The notes below the pieces were generated by a model. That model did no database searches. It was not told where the DNA came from and saw only the letters and a list, made by a program, of their open reading frames with translations. From assembly GCA_902806565.1 (NCBI GenBank), contig CADCXA010000066.1:1674001-1738000 (forward strand): DNA of 64,000 bases. The letters are read 5' to 3'. Source of the DNA: Hypoxylon rubiginosum. Lineage: Eukaryota; Ascomycota; Sordariomycetes; Xylariales; Hypoxylaceae. Shown here in pieces: positions 45,556 to 56,885 of the stretch (positions are counted from its first letter, which is position 1; every line of letters starts with the position of its first letter). The translations under genes were made by a program, and so were the position numbers.

Positions 45556-46707
45556 TCAAGCGCTCGTGCTGAAGTAATAATTTTCCCATAGATATTCGTA
45601 ATCCTCCATTATGCCGGAAACGAGACCGGGCATACGACGACGCACACCGGCTATCATACCCTTCGTGACATGTTCGTAGAAAGCACCTCTCATTGTCCAC
45701 CAGCCTGCCGCCCAATACCTCTTGCCCCATTCCTCGTTCTCTAAAGCAGTACTGCGTAGACCTCTGTCACGCAACTGCCGCGCAGCATACTCCAGGCTTA
45801 ATCCGATAATCCAGGGTGCCCAGGACTTCTTATCTTTGCTCCTCGACAACGCAATGGCGTATAAGAGGGGTGAGAGGATATGAAGTATCTCGGCGGTTTG
45901 ACCGGGACGGGATAGCGTATTTAGAAGCTTTGATGCGGGCTTGATATCGTCTGCCGTCAACACTCGCCCCATCAAGTAAGAACTTATGTCTCCAGGATTC
46001 GGGAGGCTCGGGAGGCTAGAGCCGGTCCGGGGCATCGTCCATTCCTTCTCGTGGGTGGCTTTGGCGGTTTCCACAGGAACCTCCTCGCCCATTAGCTCCT
46101 TCAGTGTGTCGCCATCATTCTGATCCACATCGGGTGGAATTGGATCGCGCTCGGGCAGCGCTGGTGTCACGAGAGGCCTTGAGTTGGTGACTCGCATTAA
46201 TAATAGGCGGCAGACTGCTTTGATAACCTCCAAGATGATGATAATACGCCAGCGAACCTTTTCGCCCTTGCGCTTCGCTGCCATTTCCCATAGTAACTCC
46301 GTATACTGCACAATTTGTAGGAGCAGTGCTATCCTCCGGTATATTCTACTCTTGGCCGTCCAGAATCTGGTGTAGCGCGTATGTGGGCCCGGTATCTTTG
46401 AAGCGAGAGCCGGTATCCTCGTGATGGCGCCTCGAAGAACAGCATCGTGGTAAAGTGACAGTAGCTGGATGCCCGAGTGTAGAGTCTCGGAGGCAATCTC
46501 TGCATCGCGAAAGCGGCCAGGGATGATGTATGTTAGGGATCGTAACGCGCTCTCGATCTGGGATACTTGATGGGAGTTTTTCGTGATGAAGTCACCGTAC
46601 ATGTGCAACCATTTCGGCCGTATCGACAGCATACTGTGGATCGGATTATGGGATTCATTCGCCGGACGCGACGGGTTGGTGCTGAAATGATCGGCGGGTT
46701 GTGACAT
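45556..46707 (-). CDS. PEX16: Peroxisomal membrane biogenesis protein Pex16
   Basis: Intronless; start taken at MSQPADHFST (383 residues), because the 14 codons upstream are hydrophobic and not conserved. Family blocks seen: WLHMYGDFITKNSHQVSQIE, ALRSLTYIIPGRFRDAEIAS, ETLHSGIQLLSLYHDAVL, YTRFWTAKSRIYRRIALLLQ, QYTELLWEMAAKRKG and the C-terminal WAPWIIGLSLEYAARQLR. Pex16 is an ER/peroxisomal membrane protein needed to insert peroxisomal membrane proteins; in filamentous ascomycetes it also affects Woronin bodies. All expected blocks are present. Confidence 0.93.
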   Translation of the reverse strand: MSQPADHFSTNPSRPANESHNPIHSMLSIRPKWLHMYGDFITKNSHQVSQIESALRSLTYIIPGRFRDAEIASETLHSGIQLLSLYHDAVLRGAITRIPALASKIPGPHTRYTRFWTAKSRIYRRIALLLQIVQYTELLWEMAAKRKGEKVRWRIIIILEVIKAVCRLLLMRVTNSRPLVTPALPERDPIPPDVDQNDGDTLKELMGEEVPVETAKATHEKEWTMPRTGSSLPSLPNPGDISSYLMGRVLTADDIKPASKLLNTLSRPGQTAEILHILSPLLYAIALSRSKDKKSWAPWIIGLSLEYAARQLRDRGLRSTALENEEWGKRYWAAGWWTMRGAFYEHVTKGMIAGVRRRMPGLVSGIMEDYEYLWENYYFSTSA

Positions 46708-48573
46708 GTCGAAGGAGAAGACGGAACAAATTAGATTATAGTAATACAAGGAGATCTAGAAAAGTACAATTCAAGAAGGAAAAAGGGAGTGTTGCGCCAT
46801 GAAACCACGCAATTAGGAATTGGAATTTGGATTTTGGTGGTGAGAATAGTGGGAGAAGTGACAGATGAGCTGTTCAAGGAGATCCATTTTCAGGCTCCAT
46901 TCGCGTCATTCACGCTTCCAACCGTTTGCCTCGGCTCGGCAACAGCTGTCTTTTGAAGGAATAGCGCTTGGGCCAACTTGACTAGTGTTATCGTTATCGC
47001 GGAATGGCTACTGCAATATCTGCTACCTAATAAATACATATATGTAAGCAATACGTATTAGAGACCATTGCATGTAGTTAACCATACCTTAGTGTATTGC
47101 CCCTTTTTCGACTTCGCCCTCGCATTCTCGAACCAAGACTTTATGGATTATATCGCCGAGCACTAGTAGGTCAAGTTTCGCTACGTGCCAGATGAGGGCG
47201 AAAGTATCGGCATTACTGATGTTCAAGCTCCTCCTTCATCGAGAAATGCGAAATCATCACCATGCGCCATCCTCGCGCAATCTATGATACAGTGGACATG
47301 ATTGGTCCCCAAGCTTGACCGTGATGGTTTCTGAGCGAGGAAGAGGGGTCGGTATCTCAAGCGAAACTCATATCCAGGGGACATCCAGCATAATCGGCTA
47401 CGATAGCATATTCGCTTCAGAATTTCTGCCCGCTAGCTGTACTGGGTACCTGAGACATAACATCGTCCTCAGTCTCGGAGATGAAGGCTTACTTCTAAAA
47501 ATATGGATATGTTGAAGCAGTTCACTAGGTACTGTCACTCAATTCGACCGATTGTTACACAGTTTAGTTCAGGGCAGCGCTTGAGAGATACTCTCCAGTG
47601 CGTCTATCCCTATCCGTCTACGACAAGACGCAATGAGGTTCCTCAGACCCGGGCTTCTGGACCATAGTCGATATGACACAGCCGCACTAGTAGCTCATTG
47701 GTAATTAGTCGTTCCGGTTGTAAGGAACCTATGCGAGACTCATAAGAGACTTTGAAGTCAGCTGGATTGTATTTATAAATTCATTCATCTCAAGGTGTAT
47801 ATACCCAAGCTTTTGCCAAGCTAACAGCATTTGTCTCTAGCACCAGCATTTACCCGAATTCATGAATACCGATGATAGAACAGGTTCACCGACGAGGCCG
47901 TTCCCGTCGAGGGTCCAAAACTTGTCCGCTAACGACGGTCGCTCTCGCAACGGCGAGATTCGCATGTCCGTCCGCCTGCGATCGTAGTGGGCCATGTACT
48001 GCTATGCTGCTGCGGAGATGAAATGGGACATAATTGACTGTTACCTACGATCTCGAACAGATTATATTTCCTCTTTAGGAAAAAGGAAGAGTTCTTCGGT
48101 CCTCCACAGGGTACGGGAAGCCTAATCTAGGCCTAGATGGTGTCACATGTGTACGAGAGGGTAACAGATGTCCGCGACTGTTTTCTGCGAATATTGCGAA
48201 ATCCGTGCGCTGGTCACGCTATATTGAAGTCCGATTTCTTGAATACTCGACTGCTTTAGCCGTGCTGCCGGAAACACACACTATCGAACCGCAGCGGCTA
48301 TTGGTCTACTATAAAGCTTGGTTCGTCGATTTTGCAACGTTGCCGCCTTGCCAAGTCGGCTCTTTTTCTAACTAATGTACCAGCGGAATAAAGACCTCAA
48401 GGTGTCGCCACTCATACGAGCTGAGTTTTCCCGAGCTCAGCCTCTATGTATCATATGTATCATGCAAAGCGCCTGCAATCTTCTTGCCAAGGTGAACCTG
48501 AATTTATAGGTTCGATCTTGTCCCAAATGTCACCACGTTATACAATCTTACCTACCTCCTACCTACTTACACC
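46708..48573. other. Intergenic region between PEX16 and the isocyanide synthase gene
   Basis: About 1.9 kb holding two divergent promoters. Open frames are short and lack coding character. A CCTACCTCCTACCTACTTAC tract lies just upstream of the 48574 start, another copy of the recurring motif type. Confidence 0.5.
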
Positions 48574-50645
48574 ATGCCGTCCGCGTTGAAGCTCGAAGTT
48601 ACTGATGTCTCGGCATCTCCAAGCTCTCCGGCTGGGAATCTAGAGACACTGGAACCTTCTCACCTAGAAATTTCATCACAAATACTAAGCATCATCTCAC
48701 GGTATAAGCTTGCAAAAGATACATTCCTAGCGGGGACCAAGGACGGAACCAATTTTCTGGCCCATATCCATTCTAAGGTCGCAGCTAAGGAGAGCATACT
48801 TATGTGCCTTCCGGCGTTCCCTTTCAAGTCCCCGAACAATACCGCGAAGGTCTTTGGCCGTCTCCCCGACAAGGCCGAGGAATTTGCGCTTGCACATCTC
48901 AATGGACTATGTGCTGCGATAGGAGATATTTACACGCCAGGCGCAAGGTTGATGATTGTGTCTGATGGGCTCGTTTACAACGGTACTTGATCCTCGACCT
49001 GCCGCCTATCTTTCTATTAACTCGAAAGAAGATCTCCTGGGAGTTCCGGACAGGGATGTCTGGGCGTACGGCGAAGCCCTCCGAGCATTGCGAGCAAGAA
49101 AGGACTTTCGTCATATTGAATTCTGTCGACTGAAGGACATAGTACACGTCGATGTACCAGATGAGTTGGACGAGATCAGATGTAAGTAATGGTCAACATA
49201 TCTTCCGAGATGTATTCAAAGTTGCTACATAACCCCTTTTGATACTGCGCCACCCCCTATTTCTAGATGCTAAGCCTAACTATCTCTAGATGTGGCAAAT
49301 GCAACGAATTTCCGCCATGCTTTATTGCAACAGTTTAGTAAACCAGGATACAATGTTTCACTCAGGATATCAGAGGATGAAGATACATGCTTGACATACA
49401 GAGGATATATCAAGTTCCTAGAGACCGACCTACAGAATGTGTATCCCATAGGCGAGGGGCGCAGCAAGTCGAAGTACAAAAAGGGAGTAGAGTATATCGC
49501 CAAGCAGATGCTCACAAGAGGCGATGTAAGTTCTTTGTCCCTCGTCCGTCCAGCTCGTACCGGATAGTCAGCGACGCGGCAGTGCTGATAGTCGTCACCC
49601 AGGCATTCGCTCGAGCAGTACGACAAAGATTTCCCGACCGATTGAGGCTTTCCATTCATCCCTCGACGGGTGAAAACAAGCTCTCCATCAACCTGCTACC
49701 AACAGACACATCGTTTACGACGCCTTGGCACTGCAGCATCGCGTTTCGATTGGACGGCACCGTCATCACGGGCCACCGGTCCCAGTTCGACACCAACGAA
49801 GAGTTTGAACTCGTATGCGAGCAAGGTCGCCCAAGTTACTTTCGTGAGAGAAGCGCCTTGCTTTCTTGGGCTAGCGAAAAGGGCGGTATCACCTGCGAAC
49901 CTGTGTACCCAACAGGGCTCGTGATCCGGCCGGCAGCGGGTCGGAACTCCTTGTCCGTAAGGGATGTCGACGCAGCCAAGGTACGCGCCTTGTCGCAGCT
50001 CAATTCTCCTATCGTATTGCGCGGCTTTGCGCGGACGCGAAATCGGGATTTGCTGGTGGCCAAGGCCCACGAGTTTGGCGTGCCGACGCCGTGGGAGTTC
50101 GGCATGCCTGATCTAAACGTTCGCGGTGCAGATACCCATCGAGTGACCAATTTCCTCTCGGTGACTGAGGATGAGAGTGAAACGTCGTTTTCCATGCCGC
50201 CAAGGTTAGCTGTCTATTTCACCCATCCCTATTATTCTATTCTAAGCTCAAGGCACTAATCCGCAGCCGACCTAGGTTTCAATTCTTCGCGGCGATGATA
50301 GAATCACCCAAAGACACCAAACCCGCCCTATTCTCCTCATCGGCGCTTCTTTTGAAGCATCTCTCAGCACATTTAAGCCTCCCCTCTCTCCACCCCTTAA
50401 CAGGGGCTATTTCCTCATCCTCAACTATTACCCGTAGTTTGCCTCTAGTCGTCAATCATCCTGCAACCAACTGTCTACCTTGCAATGTGCCGAAGAGTTT
50501 ACGGCACGATCGTCGTATCGCCTACTACCATACCTGGGAGAAGGGCGACTTACTCGTGTGCAATAATACTGTAACTACCTTGCATCAATGGAGCGATCAT
50601 TCGGCAGCCTGGAATCGAGAGATTTGGAAAATACATTTTGAATAG
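48574..50645 (+). CDS. Isocyanide synthase (DIT1/PvcA) fused to a degenerate TauD-type dioxygenase
   Basis: Five exons (48574-48982, 49032-49181, 49290-49525, 49603-50204, 50276-50645) give 588 residues in one frame. The first half is a DIT1/PvcA isocyanide synthase, which converts an amino acid to its isonitrile: ILMCLPAFPFKSPNNTAKVF, ARLMIVSDGLVYNDLLGVPD, GVEYIAKQMLTRGDAFARAV and TPWHCSIAFRLDG are present. The second half is TauD-like (VLRGFARTRNRDLLVAKAHE, PPRFQFFAAMIESPKDTKPA, YYHTWEKGDLLVCNNTVTTL, REIWKIHFE). The stretch that in relatives carries the Fe-binding H-x-D-G (between FG and PPRFQ) is about 20 residues short and has no such motif. The RYHEP-type segment is also missing and LHTR reads LHQW. 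Thus isonitrile formation may be intact but the oxygenase is probably inactive. No other cluster gene is adjacent. Confidence 0.85.
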
Positions 50646-51046
50646 GTCTAATTCAGTTAGTCTTATGAATCGATGAATTCTAGCTGGAGTCTAACGGAAA
50701 TATATTTGCTCGAATCCAGATATTTCGTTCTTGGAGACCGTGGAACGGAACTCGGCAAATGCGAGGCTTTGTAAATTTCGCCTAGGTTTCTAATGTTTAC
50801 ATAATTTGCTGTTGTGTTAGTACAGTTATCGTATTCTTTACGGTGAACTCAACCTATAGCTCTAAGGAAACGGGATGGTACCTCCTCTTCCCTTTCAGAA
50901 TTCTTTACACATCTGCTCATAACTCTAGTCCTTTAGCCATCAGCAAAGCCAAGTAAGGATCCAGGCTGGTGCTGCTCTTGTCTTGCGTCCCACTTATCAT
51001 CTTATACCCGACTGAATAGAGCCTAAGGTATCATACGTAGTTACCT
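50646..51046. other. Convergent intergenic region
   Basis: 3' flanks of the isocyanide synthase gene and the F-box-like gene; nothing recognised. Confidence 0.5.
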
Positions 51047-51959
51047 CTACTTCATACACTCGGACTCTACTTTAAACACCTTGAGGCTTTCTAGCTGTGG
51101 GAATACGCGAGGGGTGCCAGAGATTTGCACACTGAATACCTTGTAGAGGCCGTCAAATAAGTACTCGTAAGTCAAATGGGTTGGATGCATATCCCTCAGA
51201 GCGGTGTTGCAATAGCGGAAATGGATATAACGCTGCACAGGGATCTCTAGGCTAGGCAGAGAGGCATTCAAGCAGCGGAAAAGGGAACGCCATCCAAAAT
51301 CGTCATAAAAAGGGCGATAGTCAACATCTATCTTAAGGTGGCGGATGAGCTGCAAGAAACGATGCGTGGCACGGTTGGTTTGACGCAACGATAGCTAGCA
51401 CGCGATAGCGATCCACCACCGAAGAGGATCTCAGAACAAGCTTATCTCGTCTAGGGTTAAACAGAGGCGAAAATTTGCCAGGCTCCCCGTAATACGAGAC
51501 CGCTACTTCTCGGAACGCCTTCGAAACGTGGAAGAGGTTCATCAACTTCCGTGGATGGGAATCTTCCCAGAAGACTTTCACCAGAAAATATAGAGAGTTT
51601 ATCCACATAGTTGAAGGCAATCCGAGCAAAATGTTAACCTCGCGCGGCTCCGTCAATGGATCAAAAATCTCGAAGAATAATTCTAGAGGAAGCGATAACA
51701 GCGGGCATGACGACCGCTTTCTCGAATCAGACAGCGTCAGGATAGGTGAGTTGGTATTAAGGTTATCCGGCCGGGTCAAAGTCGCTGGCTGTTCTGTCGG
51801 CTGTGCTACTGAGCGCGGCTGACTAGGGAATTTATAATCTTCTCGTAGAAACCGGTGCATCTTTTCAACGATATGCTCCCACGGGACTGGTTTATTCGGG
51901 TCAAGAGTAACAGTGAGCTGATTAGAGACCCAATGAATCTTGACTCGTTCTTTGTCCAT
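51047..51959 (-). pseudogene. F-box-like hypothetical protein, apparent frameshift
   Basis: The first frame (51959-about 51395) starts MDKERVKIHWVSNQLTVTLD and contains an F-box-like segment (CPLLSLPLELFFEIFDPLTE, then LMNLFHVSKAFREVAVSYYG) ending DRYRVLAI. The similarity-like pattern continues in another frame from about 51388 (LRQTNRATHRFLQLIRHLKI, then DVDYRPFYDDFGW) to the stop at 51047. The frames meet within 51383-51399, with no room for an intron, so a one-base shift is likely. Proteins of this type are common, fast-evolving and often lineage-specific. The intact protein could be an SCF substrate receptor; the substrate is unknown. A sequencing error is an alternative. Confidence 0.6.
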
Positions 51960-54363
51960 GGCTGCTTAGCGGCTTCACGTCAGTTGCCTGGGAAGTCTCT
52001 AAAGGCCCAGGGCGAAGGCAATTGGAATATTTGCTACAAGACTAAGGTGGAAGCATACGTAGGTAATCATGGAAACTTACCACTAACACGCCTACCATAG
52101 ATTCAGGAGTAAAAATTGAGATCGAGAAGTCGAAGGTACAAGTAATGTAGGTAGGTAGAGTGACAAAATGCGTGAATGTAGTCCTTGAAGTGTAAGAGCC
52201 TCCTCTTGAGTAATGACATCCTTAAGTACTACACCAATGGTAGGTGTGGTAGAAGAAATGTCATTTTGACCTAGGTAGGTCTACAGGCATCCACCCATCC
52301 AACCATTTCTAAAGTTGACCACCTAGGTATCCTTAGGAAGCGTCGTCGTTGCTCTCCTAGGAAGACAAAGATAGACAATGATACCAAAAAGGCGCCTCTC
52401 TAAAGTGATTTTTGCGGCTTATTAAGAGGCAGGTACTGGTTATTTGAGACTATAATATTCAGGTATTTAACTTTTATTCCATTATTCTTTAAAGGGTTCG
52501 GTCTGCTAGATGTTGTCCATCATTTAACAAGTGCCTGAGACGTTTGTGGGCCTAAACTACTTGTTAACGGTGTCTTATATTAGGCAACTCTATATCTGCC
52601 TCTGCGATACCTAATGCTCCCAGTCTCAGGCTGATAAGGAAATTATGGGAGAACAATATTACTTAATGAACTGGTAGTGAATGCCAGATGAGAAAGCGAT
52701 CTTCGAGCTATAGTGCAGATACCTCATCAAGCATAGTCGTGGTTGTTTATGGTGGCGCAAAAAGAGGGAAGCGAATGATTCCATTATAAGAGTTTGGTGA
52801 GGTTAATGAAGCTATCTTAGGTACCCATTGCCCACCTAGTAATGAGAAGCTGAGAGGTGGCAGACCTAAAGCAATTGAGTGTTTTGCTGCTATTTTAATC
52901 GTCTAAGAGTGATGCCTTCGTTAATTAAATATCCAAGATTGAGTCGACGCATCAATGCGTTTCAGCGTTTCAGTCGTACGTGTCCTAGGTATCACGAACG
53001 CTGTCGTAATTCGAAATCAATCACCATACAGCTACTTTTGCTATAAGCCTACCTCAAGTTTTGTTTTATCTTAAGGCGAGCGGAGAAACAGTCTAAATAT
53101 GGGATGGTCTGAGGTCAGAATGTTGCCAATAATAGTTGGCTACCCCAGATACAGCCAAATATTTAAAGCCTCGTTTGTAGCGTGTGGCATGACAATAGCT
53201 GAATAGTAGGTAAAGTACGTGTTCAGTCGTTTGGCAACGTCAGCGAAGCCAGGCAGATAGGAGTGATAGGGGTGATAGGGGTCTATCAGATTGACGACAG
53301 CGCCAAGTTCAGCTCCCAAGTGGACCATAAAATGTGCTAGGCCCAGAATGACGGGAACCCTTACCACATGAGTGTTGGCTTGCGGATCGACAGCGGATCT
53401 ATCACGTACCTACGAAGTAACCTACCAAGATATGATCACTAGCGTCAACAGCCTGCAGGAATACCTATCGTTCCCTCGCGTCTTCTCTTATGATTAGGAA
53501 TCTAATTAGGATCTCAAGAGGCGAAAATTCATGGGGAAATGTCGATTAGGAAAAGGGCGTTGATGATCTCGAGAAAAGACGCTTCTTAACAGAGATTCAT
53601 TGTGACGAATTCGGGATCCTAACGAGGATGAGCCAAACTACGCGCCAATCACAGGTGCATTTGCTTTGAGCCCGGCAATCTTGAAACAGATTTTCTGCAT
53701 GGACCCTCGCCAAGGGAGAAAGGCCTAGCATAGTCAGGTACCTAGCCAGTGCCTAGGTACTATGGTAGGCTGATCGTGGATCGTCAATGGGTCCACGGCT
53801 GATCCGGCTTGATCCAGTCCTGGCCGTTCGCTTGTCCTCGCTCCAAGTTTTGCCTCCTATTGGTGGCTTCATCCCACCATCGCGCGTGTTTCGAAACAAT
53901 GAGGAGGCGCATGGCTGGCATGGCTGGCATCGACTCGTTTCAGGTTGATCCGACCATCGAATGGCCTCCAGTCCCTTTCCTCGTAGCTGCACACGCTCTG
54001 CCAAAAATGCCCGGGGGATAGCGAGGCTCATTCGACCGATGGACGATGGCTGTACGTCTCCCCCCAATGAGCAGCCAGGATGGGGACGATGGTCGGGACG
54101 CGGCCTATGAATATGACGGAGCGACCAGGGGTGCTTCGTGCCCAGGTGTTGGGGGGTAGGTACTATATCACAGAACGGTAGCCGAATACACGCGGGTACG
54201 ACCTTCGGCCTTCCCATCGTAAATCTTCGCTTCTGCTGTTCCAAGGTTCTACACCATCCTTCTTTTCTGATCTAGTCTTCATCGCTTATTCATTCGCGAT
54301 ACCGACTTCTATCGTAACCCTCACTCGCATTGCACATCGCCAATTGCATTTAGAACCAGTCCA
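51960..54363. other. AT-rich intergenic region
   Basis: About 2.4 kb without a supportable gene. Copies of the recurring motif lie at 52147-52158, 52270-52283 and about 53738-53760. A short GGAGTGATAGGGGTGATAGG tandem is near 53260-53280. A minus-strand open frame at 53140-53367 lacks an ATG and family resemblance. Downstream, 54240-54363 is pyrimidine-rich and likely holds the C2H2 gene's leader. Confidence 0.5.
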
Positions 54364-55960
54364 ATGGATCATCCATCGAGGGTGCTAGCACAGGCGCGAG
54401 AGCATCTCGAAGCTCTCAAGCAATCCGGTCTCAGTCGTGATGCTTTACTTGCTTTGTTGGAGGAGGATTCACAACAGCAGCGACAGCAAGCCATGATAGC
54501 AGAAGGTATGGGACGCTCTCGCATAGGACGCGTGTGTATGTTCTAGAAGTTAACTCGTAGCAATAGCCCAAGCCATCCCCAATTTCAGCTACAGAGACAT
54601 CAATCCTTCTCCTCCTTATAGTCAACCCCACGGACAGCGATCGTCCGTCTCGTCCTCGAGATCCAGCTGCTCAAGTCGCGACAGCGTATTTTCCTCGGCC
54701 TCGGCTCGAAGCTCCATATCGTCGACGACGGCCCCAGCCACCGATGCAAAATTTTGGTGCACATCCTGCGATAAGACATTCAAGAGGAAGTTCGACTGGA
54801 AGCGACACGAGGAGGAATTCCACGAGCGATCGCGAAAATACCCCTGCCCTAACTGTAACCAAAGCTTCTGGGGGGCGAACACGATGAATCAACACCACAA
54901 GTCGGCCCACGGCTGTAAGACCTGCCCCCATGCCGATACCGTCGTGAAACATCTTCGGAAGAGAAAGGCATGGGGATGCGGCTTTTGCGCCGCGATGCAC
55001 GGCAAGTTCGAGAAGCACATCGACCACGTCGCCGCGCATTTCGAGTCGGGGAGCACCAAGGCCGATTGGATGCACTCCAACGTCATCTACGGCCTACTAC
55101 ACCAACACCTAATCCACGAGGCGTGGAAAGCGCTGGTAGCGGCGAAGCAGAGCACGTTTAACGGCCACCAGCCTATGTTCAGCTGGAGTCCCGAGTCGAC
55201 AGGACGAGCCCAGGGTTTCGTGGAAAACGAGAATCCCGGGCAGCTCCAGGATCTCCTAGAATTCTTCGACGGCACCAAGGAGTCCGCCGAGAGTATTGTG
55301 GAAATGGCGTATACCTGCGTCCACGTCATATTCCGACCACGATCGACATCCGTGACTCAGGGGGTACCCCAATCGCCCCCGGGTTCTACATCACCCATCA
55401 ATACATCTAAACACATATCTGTCCAGCCTAGGACGCCATCTATGCCGCGGCGCTCCGCATCCACGTCCGCCCTCCCCGGCATAAACAGGCAAAGCAGACG
55501 GGCGCCATCCGCGGACTCCCGCCACATCAGCACCGTCCCTTCTCAAGTACCGAATCTGAACTTGACTATCCCGCAAGTACCAAGCCACCACCACCACCTT
55601 CAGCACCAACAACAGCAACCAGTGCTCGACGCGTACCAAAGCTTCTCCATGATGCAGTCCGCGCAGCAGCAGCAGAGATACGCGCCGCCGCCCCACACGA
55701 CTACCGACAAGGCGCTACCGCCGGCACCGCTCGCGCCGACACCGACGTCGCCTATGCAACTGGACTTCCCGCTCTTCGGCAACGACGACGCGGGCATGCT
55801 CCCGCCGCTGGACCTGGCGTCGGACGACTGGCGGAGCTTCGCGAGCACCCTAGTCGAGGAGGAAGAGCTGCAGCAGCACCAACAGCAGCACGCGCTAGGC
55901 TCCCACGAGTTTCCCATATCGTGGGACGATCTAGGGCAGTTTCAGACGAATCCGTGCTGA
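54364..55960 (+). CDS. C2H2 zinc-finger protein, probable transcription factor
   Basis: Exon 1 (54364-54505) and exon 2 (54561-55960), across a 55-nt intron, give 513 residues. An N-terminal helix (MDHPSRVLAQAREHLEALKQ) precedes a Ser-rich linker. Two adjacent C2H2 fingers follow at about 112-170: FWCTSCDKTFKRKFDWKRHE (closing FH) and YPCPNCNQSFWGANTMNQHH (closing AH). A third Cys-rich segment (CKTCPHADTVVKHLRKRKAW, then GCGFC) may form another finger. The C-terminal half is low complexity with His, Gln and Pro runs (SHHHHLQHQQQQ, QSAQQQQR) and an acidic tail (LVEEEELQQHQQQ), as in activation regions. It is a likely nuclear regulator; its targets are unknown. Confidence 0.88.
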
Positions 55961-56813
55961 TATGAAGACGGGGGAAAAAAGGAGACGGCAGCGGCGGATG
56001 GGAGCATATTGTGTATAATGTGTAACGTGTATTATGCCCGGGCCCTCCGGAGCTCGGCTGGAAACGCATAATGTAATGGTAGTTAGTGTACGACGAAGAC
56101 ACCTGGGTCGTGTCAGGCTTGCTGTGCTGAAATATTAAAATCTTGTATGCATGCGACATGATTTCTCCATCGCGATGTCTTTGCTCCGTGAATAGCTAGC
56201 TGTGGCGTGAGAGGGAATGCTTATGACTGCAGCAGAAGCTGATATTCGTATGTATCTTCAGGTCAGCATCTACCAAAGGTGGTTATCTCATCCTTGCTGG
56301 CAAGTTTATGAGCGAATCGTCGAAGGAAACGATCTCCTCGAGGCTGACGTGGTCAAGAGGAGAGCATGATTCAACGTTTGCTACGAATGAACATCTATGC
56401 ACCTAGCCTAGGCTAAAGCTTCCTATCCCAACAGAAAGGATAGCCAATCAACCCCCTTGTCCCAGAACTAAAGCTTTAACCTTTAGCATTAGTCTGCCTA
56501 AAACCTAAACTTCCTTATTTAGCAATGCCGATGATCGTGGGTTCGCGGGATGAGGCGAGCTGAAAAGAGCCGCAGAAGACCACCTCCCAATCCCAGTACG
56601 GTTCACACCTATCGAACTATGAATTTGGTAGTAGATCAAGCTTCGGCTTTTTTATTGCTGGACAGTAAAAAAGAAGCCTAGAAAATTGTATGACCGATAT
56701 AAAAGTGGAAATGTGGTGAGGGAAGATGGCGAACTCCACCATAGTACAGTGGGGATAATAAGCCGTGGATTAGGGAAGCACGAAAAAACTTCACAAAGAA
56801 AAAATACATATCC
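55961..56813. other. Intergenic region
   Basis: 3' flank of the C2H2 gene and 3' flank of tRNA-Met. No gene recognised. Confidence 0.5.
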
Positions 56814-56885
56814 TAGCTTCACTCCGTTTCGATCGGAGGACCTCCGGGTTATGAGCCCGGCGCGCTTCCACTGCGCCATGAAGCT
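56814..56885 (-). tRNA. tRNA-Met (anticodon CAT, elongator type)
   Basis: A complete cloverleaf folds on the minus strand: acceptor AGCTTCA/TGAAGCT, D arm GCGC...GCGC, anticodon arm CCGGG-CTCATAA-CCCGG with anticodon CAT, a 5-nt variable loop, T arm CTCCG-ATCGAAA-CGGAG, and discriminator A. No intron. It lacks initiator features (which would include A1-U72 and a GGG/CCC anticodon stem in the standard pattern), so it is read as elongator Met. A T-rich stretch follows within 30 bp for Pol III termination. Confidence 0.95.

Noticed and set aside
53140..53367. Minus-strand 75-codon open frame
   Set aside because: No ATG start (GTG), no homologous pattern recognised, isolated in AT-rich DNA.
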